Source of the DNA: Streptomyces sp. R44
Lineage (GTDB): Bacteria; Actinomycetota; Actinomycetes; Streptomycetales; Streptomycetaceae
Assembly: GCF_041053105.1 (NCBI RefSeq)
Contig: NZ_CP163444.1
Span: 3,224,001-3,288,000 of the forward strand
Direction: 5' to 3'
Length of the DNA stretch: 64,000 bases
In this document: positions 8,356-15,913 of the stretch, in pieces
How the letters are laid out: the number at the start of each line of letters is the position of its first letter
How positions within the stretch are numbered: the stretch's first letter is position 1
The notes under the pieces: generated by a model
What the model saw: the letters and a program-made list of their open reading frames with translations, nothing else
Database searches by the model: none
Told to the model about the DNA's origin: nothing
Made by a program: the position numbers and the translations under genes

Positions 8356-9195
8356 ATGCGCAGGCCACGCTGGTGGGCGGAGCTGTCCCTGATCGCCGTC
8401 GTGTACGCGGCCTACTCGGGCGGGCGGCTCCTGGTGAAGGGCGACGAGGCCTCGGCCGTGGAGCACGGGCTGGCGATCCTGCGTGTGGAGGAGGGCCTCG
8501 GGATCGACGCCGAGCACCCGCTGAACCGGCTGTTCACGAGCGTTCCCGCGCTCGGGATACCCGCGGACTTCGCGTACGCCTCGCTGCACTACCTGGTGAC
8601 CCCGGCGGTCCTGGTCTGGCTCTTCCGCCGCCGCCCCGCCCCGTACCGGGCCGCCCGGACCTGGCTGATGCTCTCCACCCTGCTCGGGCTCGTCGGCTTC
8701 ACGCTGCTTCCGACCTGCCCGCCCCGGCTGCTCGACGCGGCCCACGGCTTCACGGACACGATGGCGCGTTTCGCCTCGTACGGCTGGTGGGGCGGCGAGG
8801 CCAGCGCGCCGCGCGGGCTGGGCGGCCTGACCAACCAGTACGCGGCGATGCCCAGCCTGCACGTCGGCTGGGCGCTGTGGTGCGGGGTGATGCTGTGCCG
8901 GTACGGGCGGACGCCGCTCACGAAGGCCCTCGGGGTGCTCTATCCGCTGGTCACCGCGCTCGTCGTGATGGGGACCGCCAATCACTATCTGCTCGACGCG
9001 GTCGCCGGGGTCGCCGTGATGGGCGCCGGGCTGCTGCTCGCCCCGTACGCGCTGCGGCTCGCCGACCGGATCCGCGGAAGGGCGGAAGCTCCCCCGGTTG
9101 TCAGTGGCGGATGCGAGACTTCCACGGGTGAGCGCATCCCTGGACAGCGGTCTGTCCGCACCACCGCAGACGACAAGCAGGCATCGGCTCGCTGA
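8356..9195 (+). CDS. PAP2 superfamily membrane phosphatase / transferase
   Basis: The 279-aa protein has about six membrane helices and the two C-terminal PAP2 motifs: AMPSLHVGWALW (PSLH) and ANHYLLDAVAG (the catalytic His and Asp). The long middle segment with YGWWGGEASAPRGLGGLTNQ is typical of the inositol phosphoryl-ceramide synthase-like branch of actinobacteria, so a phospholipid head-group transfer role is possible. GGGGGA precedes ATG 8356. The last 20 or so codons look unstructured and overlap the start region of the next gene. Confidence 0.88.
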   Translation: MRRPRWWAELSLIAVVYAAYSGGRLLVKGDEASAVEHGLAILRVEEGLGIDAEHPLNRLFTSVPALGIPADFAYASLHYLVTPAVLVWLFRRRPAPYRAARTWLMLSTLLGLVGFTLLPTCPPRLLDAAHGFTDTMARFASYGWWGGEASAPRGLGGLTNQYAAMPSLHVGWALWCGVMLCRYGRTPLTKALGVLYPLVTALVVMGTANHYLLDAVAGVAVMGAGLLLAPYALRLADRIRGRAEAPPVVSGGCETSTGERIPGQRSVRTTADDKQASAR

Positions 9196-10252
9196 GCTGC
9201 GCGGACCGGGTGTCGTGCCGCGTCCGCTGGACGCCCGGGCCCTCGCGGCGCTGGCCGCCAACCCGGGCTGCAAGCGGCGGGCCGTCCTCGACGGCGCCGG
9301 GGTCGACAAGTCGGCGCTCGCGGCCAGGCTCGGCTCGCCCGCCCCTTTCGGGCAGTCGCAGTTCGCGATCGTCCGGGGCAACTCCTTCGAGGCGAAGGTC
9401 AAGGCGGACGGCGGCCGCGAGCTGCTGCGCCTGATCGGCGTCGAGGAGCCGGGCGAGGTGTCCCTGCCGGACCTCGCGGCCGCCGGGCCCGAAGGCCGGG
9501 TGGCGCGGACCGCGCTCGCGCTGCGGGAGGCGACCGAGGCGGGGGCGTGGGCGCTGCTCGACCATCCGCTGCTCGCCCTGGAGGTCGCCGGCTCCCCCGT
9601 CTACCTGGAGCCGGACGCGGTGGTCGTGCACCCCGACGGCGGGTGGACGGTGGTGGAGATCAAGTCGTTCCCGATGATCGACGGCTCGGCCGACGCGTCG
9701 AAGGTCGGCGCCGCGGCCCGCCAGGCCGCGGTGTACGTGCTCGCCCTGGAGCGGGTGGCGGCCCGTACGGAGGGGGCGCGCGTCGCGCAGTCGGTGCTCC
9801 TCGTCTGCCCGAAGGACTTCTCGAACGTGCCGGCGGCCTCGGTGGTCGACGTGCGCAAGCAGCGGTCGGTGACGCGGCGGCAGCTGGCCCGGCTGACCCG
9901 CATCGACGAGATCGCGCGGGCCCTGCCGGAGGGCCTCAGTTTCGACGTGGTGGAGCGGACGGCGGAGGAGCTGACGGCGGCCGTGGAGTGCGTGCCCCAC
10001 CAGTACGCGCCGGAGTGCCTGGCCGCCTGCGAGCTGGCCTTCCACTGCCGGGCGCGCTCCCGGGAGGCGGGCGCCGTGGAGACCCTGGGCCGTTCGGTAC
10101 GGGGCGAGCTGGGCGGCCTCACGACGGTCGGCGCCGTGCTTGCGGCGGCGCGCGGCGAGGAGGGCGACCCGGAGGACCCGGCGGTGGCGGCGCTGCGCCG
10201 GGCGCGGGCGCTGCGCGAGGAGGCGCTGGCGGGGGTGGCGGCATGTCGTTGA
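9128..10252 (+). CDS. RecB/Cas4-like PD-(D/E)XK nuclease with likely 4Fe-4S cluster
   Basis: The protein of about 374 aa carries a PD-(D/E)XK core: Asp in YLEPDAVVVHPDGG and the E-x-K pair in WTVVEIKS, followed by a QAAVYVLAL helix. A lone Cys near residue 48 (NPGCKRR) and a C-terminal C-x3-C-x5-C (PECLAACELAFHC, about 297-307) match the iron-sulphur staple of Cas4, AddB and Dna2 nucleases. It should cut single-stranded ends. The start is uncertain: GTG 9128, GTG 9104 or a TTG at 9098 are possible, and all overlap the PAP2 gene. Its 3' end overlaps the next gene by 10 bp. Confidence 0.8.
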   Translation: MSASLDSGLSAPPQTTSRHRLAELRGPGVVPRPLDARALAALAANPGCKRRAVLDGAGVDKSALAARLGSPAPFGQSQFAIVRGNSFEAKVKADGGRELLRLIGVEEPGEVSLPDLAAAGPEGRVARTALALREATEAGAWALLDHPLLALEVAGSPVYLEPDAVVVHPDGGWTVVEIKSFPMIDGSADASKVGAAARQAAVYVLALERVAARTEGARVAQSVLLVCPKDFSNVPAASVVDVRKQRSVTRRQLARLTRIDEIARALPEGLSFDVVERTAEELTAAVECVPHQYAPECLAACELAFHCRARSREAGAVETLGRSVRGELGGLTTVGAVLAAARGEEGDPEDPAVAALRRARALREEALAGVAACR

Positions 10253-11832
10253 TCTCCACGCTCGCCCGGATGGAGGCCGTCGAGTCGGGCCGGGCGCAGC
10301 CGCTCGCGACCGTCCGGCACCGGCGTCTGTCCGAGCGGCCGCTCGTCCTCGTGCCCCTGACGACCGCCGGTGAGGCGGGCGCCCCGCTGGGCGCGCTCGT
10401 CGGCACCGATCCGGAGGAGCCCCGGCTGCTCGTGGTGGCGCAGCCGCGCGACCGTGACCTGCGGTTCGCGTTCCTCGCCGACCTGGCCGAGGAGGTCCTG
10501 CCGTACATCGACTCGTTCACGGACGTCGTCGAGGCGGCCGAGAAGAGCGAGGTCGACCCGGAGACGGGCAAGAAGGTGAAGGTCGAGGTCGAGCTGTGCG
10601 CCGACGCGCCGCAGCTGATCGTGCCGAGCCGGGCGGGCGTCGAGTACGTACGGCTGCTCGGGCGGTCCACGCGGTTCCGGCGGACGGCCGAGCAGGACCC
10701 GGAGACGCCGTTCCCGGCGCCGCCGCGCGTCCCGCTGCTCGGCCGCTGGCTGACGCACCTCGGCGAGCGGGCGCGGGTGCCCGGCTCCTCGCTGCTGCTC
10801 GCGGCGACCGACCTCCTCAACCGGCACTGGGCGACCGGCCAGTCGTCCCTGGAGGACCAGCACCTGGGCGCGTTGCTCGCCTGGATCGACCCGTACGACG
10901 GGGAGCCGGGTGCCGAGGGGGCGCTGCGGGCCGAGGTGGGCCGGGACGCGCAGGGGCAGCTGCTGTGCCCGCCGGCCGGTCCCGCGACCGACCCGGCCTT
11001 CGACAACAAGCTCCTGGCGCCCGCGATCGAGCGGTACGACCGGGCCCGGCAGGCGCTCGGCGCGGCCGAGGACGGCGAGAGCGCCGACGCGGGCCTCGGC
11101 GAGCTGCACGCGGCCGAGCGGGAGCTGCGCCGGCTCGTCGTCTCGCAGCTGAAGCCGACCTGGGACGCGGTCTGGCGGGCGATCGGGCTGTTGCGGGAGC
11201 TGCCGGAGGGGGCCAGGGTCGAGGACCGCTGGACCCGGGACCGCTGGTCCTTCACCGGCCACCGGGACCGGGTCGCGGCCGGTGAGCCGCCGCAGCCGCG
11301 CCGGGACGACGCCGTCACGGCCGCTCAGAAGCTCGCCGCCCGTGAGCAGGCGCAGGGGCAGCTGGAGGCGCAGGAGGCCCTCGACGATCCGCTGGTCCTG
11401 GCGGGGCGGCGGCTCGCGGGCGAGGCGTTCACGGCCGAGGTGGTCGAGGTGACGATGGCGTGGACGGAGTCGAAGCGGCCCGCGCCGCGCCCGCTGGTCA
11501 CGGTCCGGACGGACGACCGGCCGCACCTGGGCGAGGGGGTGAAGGTGTACCGCTCGCTCGACGGGAAGCCGCAGACGGCCGAGTTCGTGCGGTACGAGGA
11601 GGACGGCTCGCTGCTCCTGCGGATCCTGGACCGGATGGGTCGTTCCAAGGAGCCCGCGGAGGGCTCGGTGCCGGAGAAGGGCGAGCGGATCGCCTGGACG
11701 CTGTTCGAGCACGACCAGCGGGTCGGGCCGAAGCTGCCGGATACAGAAGAGACGCCCTGGACGCACGGCGGCCCGCCGCGTGCGGACGCCGTGGAACTGC
11801 CCGACGCCGTGACCCCCGAGGACGTCCTGTGA
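10243..11832 (+). CDS. Middle gene of nuclease-helicase operon; function unknown
   Basis: I do not recognise this 529-aa protein. It has an acidic, Leu-rich first half and a helical region containing EDQHLGALLAWIDPY. A basic-acidic coiled stretch follows (AAERELRRLVVSQLKPTWDAVW, a little after its middle). The last 130 residues look beta-rich, as in an OB or SH3-like barrel (FTAEVVEVTMAWTESKRPAP, GEGVKVYRSLDGK). In Dna2- and Upf1-type proteins a barrel inserted beside the helicase contacts DNA, so this may be the DNA-binding or adaptor subunit; that is inference. It overlaps its neighbours on both sides (10243-10252 and 11829-11832), so the three proteins are probably made in fixed ratio. Confidence 0.72.
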   Translation: MSLISTLARMEAVESGRAQPLATVRHRRLSERPLVLVPLTTAGEAGAPLGALVGTDPEEPRLLVVAQPRDRDLRFAFLADLAEEVLPYIDSFTDVVEAAEKSEVDPETGKKVKVEVELCADAPQLIVPSRAGVEYVRLLGRSTRFRRTAEQDPETPFPAPPRVPLLGRWLTHLGERARVPGSSLLLAATDLLNRHWATGQSSLEDQHLGALLAWIDPYDGEPGAEGALRAEVGRDAQGQLLCPPAGPATDPAFDNKLLAPAIERYDRARQALGAAEDGESADAGLGELHAAERELRRLVVSQLKPTWDAVWRAIGLLRELPEGARVEDRWTRDRWSFTGHRDRVAAGEPPQPRRDDAVTAAQKLAAREQAQGQLEAQEALDDPLVLAGRRLAGEAFTAEVVEVTMAWTESKRPAPRPLVTVRTDDRPHLGEGVKVYRSLDGKPQTAEFVRYEEDGSLLLRILDRMGRSKEPAEGSVPEKGERIAWTLFEHDQRVGPKLPDTEETPWTHGGPPRADAVELPDAVTPEDVL

Positions 11833-13160
11833 CCCTGTTCGACCCGTCCGCCGAGGCCGCCCGTGCGACCGGCGCCATCCTGGCGGACACCCTCCACGGC
11901 ACCTCCCGCGGCGTCGTCGTGGACTCCCCGCCGGGCGCCGGCAAGTCGACGCTCGTGGTGCGGGCCGCCCTGGAGCTGGCCGCGGCCGGCCGGCCCCTGA
12001 TGGTGGTCGCCCAGACGAACGCGCAGGTGGACGACCTGGTGCTGCGGCTCGCGGAGAAGGAGCCGGACCTGGAGGTGGGCCGGCTGCACTCGAACGACTC
12101 CGACCCGTACGACAAGGCGCTCGACGACCTGGCCAGCGTACGGAAGTCGGCGAAGGCGGGTGAGCTGACCGGACTGCCGGTCGTCCTGTCCACGGCCGCC
12201 AAGTGGGGGCATGTGAAGAACGTCGAGCCGTGGGCGCACGCGATCGTCGACGAGGCGTACCAGATGCGCTCGGACGCGCTGCTCGCGGTGGCGGGCCTCT
12301 TCGAGCGGGCGCTGTTCGTGGGCGACCCGGGGCAGCTCGACCCGTTCTCGGTGGTGGGCGCGGACCAGTGGGCGGGGCTCTCGTACGACCCGTCGGCGTC
12401 CGCCGTCTCCACCCTCCTGGCCCACAACCCGGAGCTGCCGCAGCACCGGCTGCCGGTGTCCTGGCGGCTTCCTGCGTCGGCGGCGCCGCTGGTGTCGGAC
12501 GCGTTCTACCCGTACACGCCGTTCCGCAGCGGCACCGGGCACGGGGACCGGAAGCTGTCCTTCGGGGTGGCCTCGGACGGTTCGGGGACCGACCGGGTCC
12601 TCGACGAGGCCGCCGAGTCCGGCTGGGGCCTGCTCGAACTCCCGGCGCGGCACACCCCGCGCACCGACCCGGAGGCGGTCGGCGCGATCGCGCTGGTCGT
12701 GCGGCGGCTCCTGGACCGGGGCGGCGCGGCGGTCTCGGAGCGCTCGGAGACGCCGGTCCCGCTCACCCCGGACCGGATCGCCGTCGGCACCGCCCACCGC
12801 GACCAGGCGGCGGCGGTCCGGGCGGCGCTCGCGGACCTGGGCGTGGCGGGCGTGACGGTGGACACCGCGAACCGGCTCCAGGGACGTGAGTACGACGTGA
12901 CGGTCGTCCTGCACCCGCTGTCCGGGCGCCCGGACGCGACCGCCTTCCACCTGGAGACGGGCCGGCTGTGCGTCCTGGCCTCCCGGCACCGGCACGCCTG
13001 CATCGTGGTGTGCCGCGCCGGGGTGGCGGAGCTCCTCGACGAGCACCCGTCGACGGATCCGGTGCAGCTGGGGGTGGCGGTGTCGTTCCCCGACGGCTGG
13101 GAGGCGAACCACGCGGTCCTGTCCCATCTGGAGGAACACCGGGTGTCCTGGACTCCGTGA
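11829..13160 (+). CDS. Superfamily 1 (Upf1/Dna2-like) DNA helicase
   Basis: The 443-aa protein has Walker A SPPGAGKST (33-41), motif II in AIVDEAYQM, motif III VGDPGQLDPF, an Arg motif IV in PVSWRLP, motif V VDTANRLQGREYDVTVV and motif VI LASRHRHACIVV. The V(D)xxxRLQGRExDV form points to the Upf1-like SF1B group, which includes Dna2, and not to UvrD. It is short and lacks its own nuclease domain. The GTG start overlaps the TGA of the preceding gene. With the Fe-S nuclease two genes upstream it would rebuild the nuclease-plus-helicase make-up of Dna2. Confidence 0.87.
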   Translation: MTLFDPSAEAARATGAILADTLHGTSRGVVVDSPPGAGKSTLVVRAALELAAAGRPLMVVAQTNAQVDDLVLRLAEKEPDLEVGRLHSNDSDPYDKALDDLASVRKSAKAGELTGLPVVLSTAAKWGHVKNVEPWAHAIVDEAYQMRSDALLAVAGLFERALFVGDPGQLDPFSVVGADQWAGLSYDPSASAVSTLLAHNPELPQHRLPVSWRLPASAAPLVSDAFYPYTPFRSGTGHGDRKLSFGVASDGSGTDRVLDEAAESGWGLLELPARHTPRTDPEAVGAIALVVRRLLDRGGAAVSERSETPVPLTPDRIAVGTAHRDQAAAVRAALADLGVAGVTVDTANRLQGREYDVTVVLHPLSGRPDATAFHLETGRLCVLASRHRHACIVVCRAGVAELLDEHPSTDPVQLGVAVSFPDGWEANHAVLSHLEEHRVSWTP

Positions 13161-13175
13161 CGGCTCCGCGACCAG

Positions 13176-13775
13176 TCAGTCCGTCGCCGTGAGCGCCGCC
13201 GCGTGGACGAGGAGTTCGTCCACCGACCACTGGTCGTAGACGTGTTCGCCGTACTTCACGGCGGCGACCCGGCCGTCGGGGCCGATCAGGAAGTCGGCGG
13301 GGAGGCCGAGTCGCCCGGCGGGCTGGGCGGCGGCCGGCGGGCGTTCCCGGCCGCGGAGGAACTGCCCGGTGCTGCGCAGCACGGCCCGTGCGATCGCCGG
13401 CCAGGCCCGCGGGTCGAGCAGCGCCCTGCGGTGGGACTCGACCCCGAACTCGGCGTAGAGCAGCCGGTCCGGGTCCGCGACCACGGGGAACGGCAGGTGC
13501 TCCACATGGGTGCGGAGCTCGTCGGCCGGCGAGTGGAAGAGCACCACCTCCCGGATCCCGGCCCGTTCGATCTCGTCGTGGCGCAGGACCACCGATCGCA
13601 GATGCAGGTTGCAGACCGGGCAGCCCGCGAAGCGCCGGAACTGGATGTGGGTGGGGCGCTCGGGGTCGGGGAGGGACAGCGACGGCCCGAGGACCGGGGC
13701 GAGCGTCCTGGCCGGGACGGTCCGGCCGGGCTCCAGACGGCCGTGCGTACGGGACGGGGGCAGGGGTGCGCGCAT
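13176..13775 (-). CDS. Peroxiredoxin-like (AhpC/TSA fold) redoxin
   Basis: The 199-aa protein has a thioredoxin fold with the CxxC-type motif GCPVCNLHLRS near its N-terminus, then a VVLFHSPADELRTHVEHLPF segment typical of the peroxiredoxin-like DUF899/AhpC branch. The C-terminal part (PADFLIGPDGRVAAVKYGEH) supplies the last strands. It likely reduces peroxides or disulphides in the cytoplasm. GGAAGG precedes ATG 13775. It is divergent from the TetR gene, and the palindrome between them makes it the probable target of that regulator. Confidence 0.82.
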   Translation of the reverse strand: MRAPLPPSRTHGRLEPGRTVPARTLAPVLGPSLSLPDPERPTHIQFRRFAGCPVCNLHLRSVVLRHDEIERAGIREVVLFHSPADELRTHVEHLPFPVVADPDRLLYAEFGVESHRRALLDPRAWPAIARAVLRSTGQFLRGRERPPAAAQPAGRLGLPADFLIGPDGRVAAVKYGEHVYDQWSVDELLVHAAALTATD

Positions 13776-13833
13776 GGGACACCTTCCTTCGGTGGACGTC
13801 CTTCGTGGCACGTAGGCGTACGGCGTACTCCTA

Positions 13834-13860
13834 ACAGCGTAGGCGTAGGGCGTACGCTGT
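13834..13860. promoter_or_regulatory. Probable TetR operator (inverted repeat)
   Basis: ACAGCGTA and its exact complement TACGCTGT flank an 11-bp spacer, 8 bp upstream of the TetR start codon. The sequence CGTAGGCGTA also occurs twice (13811-13820 and 13838-13847), making a denser array of GTA/TAC half-sites across the whole redoxin-TetR intergenic space. The site fits autoregulation plus control of the divergent redoxin. Confidence 0.65.
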
Positions 13861-13868
13861 CAACCGCC

Positions 13869-14486
13869 ATGCCACGCCCCCGCTCCCTCACGCCGGACCA
13901 GCCGGCCGCCGCGGCCCTCGCCGTCATCGATCGCGACGGCCTCGCCGCCCTCTCCATGCGCACCGTCGCCAAGGAACTCGGCATGAGCCCCATGGGGCTC
14001 TACCGGTACGTGGCCGACCGCGTCGAGCTGGAGGGGCTCGTGGTCGAGCGCGTCCTCGGCGCCGTCGACACCACACCCCCCACCCGGGACAGCCCCTGGC
14101 GCGAGCGCGTCGAGCTGATGGTCCGGCGGCTGCGCGACGCCGTGGTCCGGCACCCTGCGGCCATCCCGCTGACCGTCACCCACCGACACCGGGCCGCTGC
14201 CGGTCTGCGCTGGTCGGAGACCGTGCTCGGAATCCTCGCGGAGGCGGGGATCGACGGCGGGAGCAGGGTCGTCGCCCTGCGCGCGCTCCACGGGTACGTC
14301 ACCGGCGCCATCCAGCTCGAACAGCTCGCGCCACTCGCCGGTTCCGGCACCGAGGCCATCGCCGCACTGCCCGCCGACCGGTTCCCCCGACTCGCCGAGA
14401 CCGCACGCGACGCCCGCGCGATCGGCCCGGACGAGGAGTTCTTCGGCGGCCTGCGCCTGCTCCTGCGGGGGCTCGGCGAGTCGTAG
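13869..14486 (+). CDS. TetR-family transcriptional regulator
   Basis: The 205-aa protein has an N-terminal TetR DNA-binding domain (AVIDRDGLAALSMRTVAKEL, recognition helix GMSPMGLYRYV). The C-terminal ligand domain is the type seen in TetR_C regulators with a RHPAAIPLTVTHRH stretch. It is divergent from the redoxin gene and lies next to a good palindrome, so it probably represses both itself and the redoxin. The inducer is unknown. Confidence 0.92.
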   Translation: MPRPRSLTPDQPAAAALAVIDRDGLAALSMRTVAKELGMSPMGLYRYVADRVELEGLVVERVLGAVDTTPPTRDSPWRERVELMVRRLRDAVVRHPAAIPLTVTHRHRAAAGLRWSETVLGILAEAGIDGGSRVVALRALHGYVTGAIQLEQLAPLAGSGTEAIAALPADRFPRLAETARDARAIGPDEEFFGGLRLLLRGLGES

Positions 14487-14585
14487 CCGGGGCGCGCGGC
14501 GGGCGCGCCGCGCCCTTGCGGGGCGCGGGAGAATGGAAGGCGGCCCGGGTTTCCGGGCCGTGCCTGTGCGAGGAGGAGAAGAACG

Positions 14586-14942
14586 ATGGCGGAACCCGCG
14601 GAGCGGAGCGCACAGCGGCGGCTACGGCCGGCACCGCTGATCTTCGAGCCTGCCGAGGCGACCGCCGATCCGGAGCACTTCTTCGACCTGGAGTCGATAG
14701 AGGATCCGCGCGAGCTGCTGTCCCGGGCGACGGAGCTGACGCTCGCGTTCCGGGCGGCGACGGACCGGGCGACCGAGTTCCAGGCGATCGCGGCGGCGCA
14801 GCTGGCCGATCCGCGCCGGTTCGACCGGCTCACGGCGGCGGACGTCGCCGAGCGGGCCGAGTGGACCGAGGACTACGCCCGGAAGATGATCGAGTTCGGC
14901 CGGGACCTGATCCGTACGAACGGCCGCCCGTCGGAGGACTGA
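14586..14942 (+). CDS. Small conserved hypothetical protein
   Basis: The 118-aa protein is acidic and helical (PEHFFDLESIEDPRELLSRA, TELTLAFRAATDRATEFQAI), with no signal peptide or membrane helix. A strong GAGGAGGAGAAGAA lies just ahead of ATG 14586. I know of no function. A hairpin at 15012-15038 follows it and probably ends its transcript. Confidence 0.72.
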   Translation: MAEPAERSAQRRLRPAPLIFEPAEATADPEHFFDLESIEDPRELLSRATELTLAFRAATDRATEFQAIAAAQLADPRRFDRLTAADVAERAEWTEDYARKMIEFGRDLIRTNGRPSED

Positions 14943-15011
14943 GCCCGAGCCCCGGCCGACCCGGCCGGGGGGACGCAGCCGCCTGGCTCGGAGACGTACA
15001 ACTGACCGAAA

Positions 15012-15038
15012 AAGCCCCCCTGGCATATGCCGAGGGGG
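15012..15038 (+). terminator. Hairpin after the small protein gene
   Basis: GCCCCC and GGGGGC pair around an inner GGCATATGCC palindrome, after AAAA. The A-run on one side and the position 70 bp past the stop at 14942 suggest a terminator. The GGCATATGCC core also occurs at about 22697-22706 in the spacer upstream of the IclR gene, so a protein-binding site is an alternative. Confidence 0.45.
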
Positions 15039-15122
15039 CACGATACTCCTCGCCCACCCCTCCTGTCCGGGATTCCGGGAACACTCGGCAATCGGGGAGT
15101 TACGCCCGGTAGACCTGGCTCC

Positions 15123-15752
15123 ATGACGACCTGGCTGCGCGACGAGACCCCGCACGACATCTTCCGGTTCCTCCGGGAGGGTGACGAGGGACGGCACCAG
15201 ACGGCCCGGGTGACCGCCGACGGGGCCGCCTGGCTCGCCTCGGCCGCCGGGGGGCGCGACGGCGCCGCGCTCACCCGCTGGGAGTCCCGCCCCGACTCCC
15301 CCGCGGCGCTGCCCTGCGGGACGGTCTTCGACGTCGTCAACGTGGACCCGGTCTTCGGGCGGCGGGTGCTGGACCGGCTGTGGGAGGAGGGCCCGGGTTC
15401 GGGGCCCGTCGCGATGCACCGGGGCCGGATGATGCTGTTCGCCGCGCCGGGGACGGCCCAGCGGCTTCCGGCCCTGCTCGACTGGGAGGAGTGGGGCGAG
15501 GCCGTCCCCCGGCCGCTCTGTCACGGCCTCGGGGACGCGGTGACCGTGCCGCCGCTCGTGCCGTCCGGCTCCTCCGGGCCCCGCTGGCTGGTGGCCCCCG
15601 ACACCCGGAACCCGTGGCTGCCCGGTCCCGAGGTCGTGCTCTGGGCCTGCGTGCGGGCCGTCCGGGCGGCCTCCGCCGCCGACGTGCGGGTATCGATTTT
15701 TCCTCCCGCCGATCCGGATGCTAATGTCTACGACGTCAGCAGGCGCCGCTAG
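15123..15752 (+). CDS. Conserved protein related to primase-polymerase N-terminal domains
   Basis: The 209-aa protein opens with MTTWLRDETPHDIFRFLREG, continues with TADGAAWLASAAGG and ends with a DTRNPWLPGPEVVLWACVRAV segment. That pattern resembles the small Streptomyces proteins annotated as bifunctional primase/polymerase-like, but I cannot point to the metal-binding residues, so the function is uncertain. It has no membrane segment. Its stop codon TAG (15750-15752) lies inside the tRNA-Lys gene, so the CDS and the tRNA overlap by 10 bases. If the mRNA is not processed, ribosomes would reach the tRNA 5' end. Confidence 0.65.
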   Translation: MTTWLRDETPHDIFRFLREGDEGRHQTARVTADGAAWLASAAGGRDGAALTRWESRPDSPAALPCGTVFDVVNVDPVFGRRVLDRLWEEGPGSGPVAMHRGRMMLFAAPGTAQRLPALLDWEEWGEAVPRPLCHGLGDAVTVPPLVPSGSSGPRWLVAPDTRNPWLPGPEVVLWACVRAVRAASAADVRVSIFPPADPDANVYDVSRRR

Positions 15753-15816
15753 CTCAGTTGGTTAGAGCAGCTGACTCTTAATCAGCGGGTCCGGGGTTCG
15801 AGTCCCTGGCGGCGCA
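15743..15816 (+). tRNA. tRNA-Lys(CUU), copy 1
   Basis: The 74-nt cloverleaf has acceptor arm GCGCCGC/GCGGCGC with discriminator A, D-arm GCTCAGTTGGTTAGAGC, anticodon arm CTGA-CTCTTAA-TCAG with anticodon CUU, and T-arm GGGTTCGAGTCC within it. The full CCA is not encoded. The sequence is identical to the copies at 23666 and 32533, and all three are preceded by GTCAGCAG. A strong hairpin follows at 15823. Confidence 0.97.
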
Positions 15817-15822
15817 CAGACG

Positions 15823-15856
15823 GAAGAAGCCCCTCGCGGAAGCGGGGGGCTTCTTC
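15823..15856 (+). terminator. Terminator of tRNA-Lys copy 1
   Basis: GAAGAAGCCCC pairs with GGGGCTTCTTC around a short loop 7 nt after the tRNA. The M6 protease ends from the other side at 15914, so the hairpin may serve both directions. Confidence 0.75.
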
Positions 15857-15913
15857 GTGTTCCGGCTGTTTCGTGTTCCGGCTGTTTCGTGTTCCGGCTT
15901 CTTCGTGTTCCGG
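15856..15913. repeat. 16-bp tandem repeat, four copies
   Basis: CGTGTTCCGGCTGTTT-like units start at 15856, 15872, 15888 and 15904, an exact 16-bp period. They run from the terminator stem to the stop codon of the convergent M6 protease. No coding role is seen. Confidence 0.8.
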
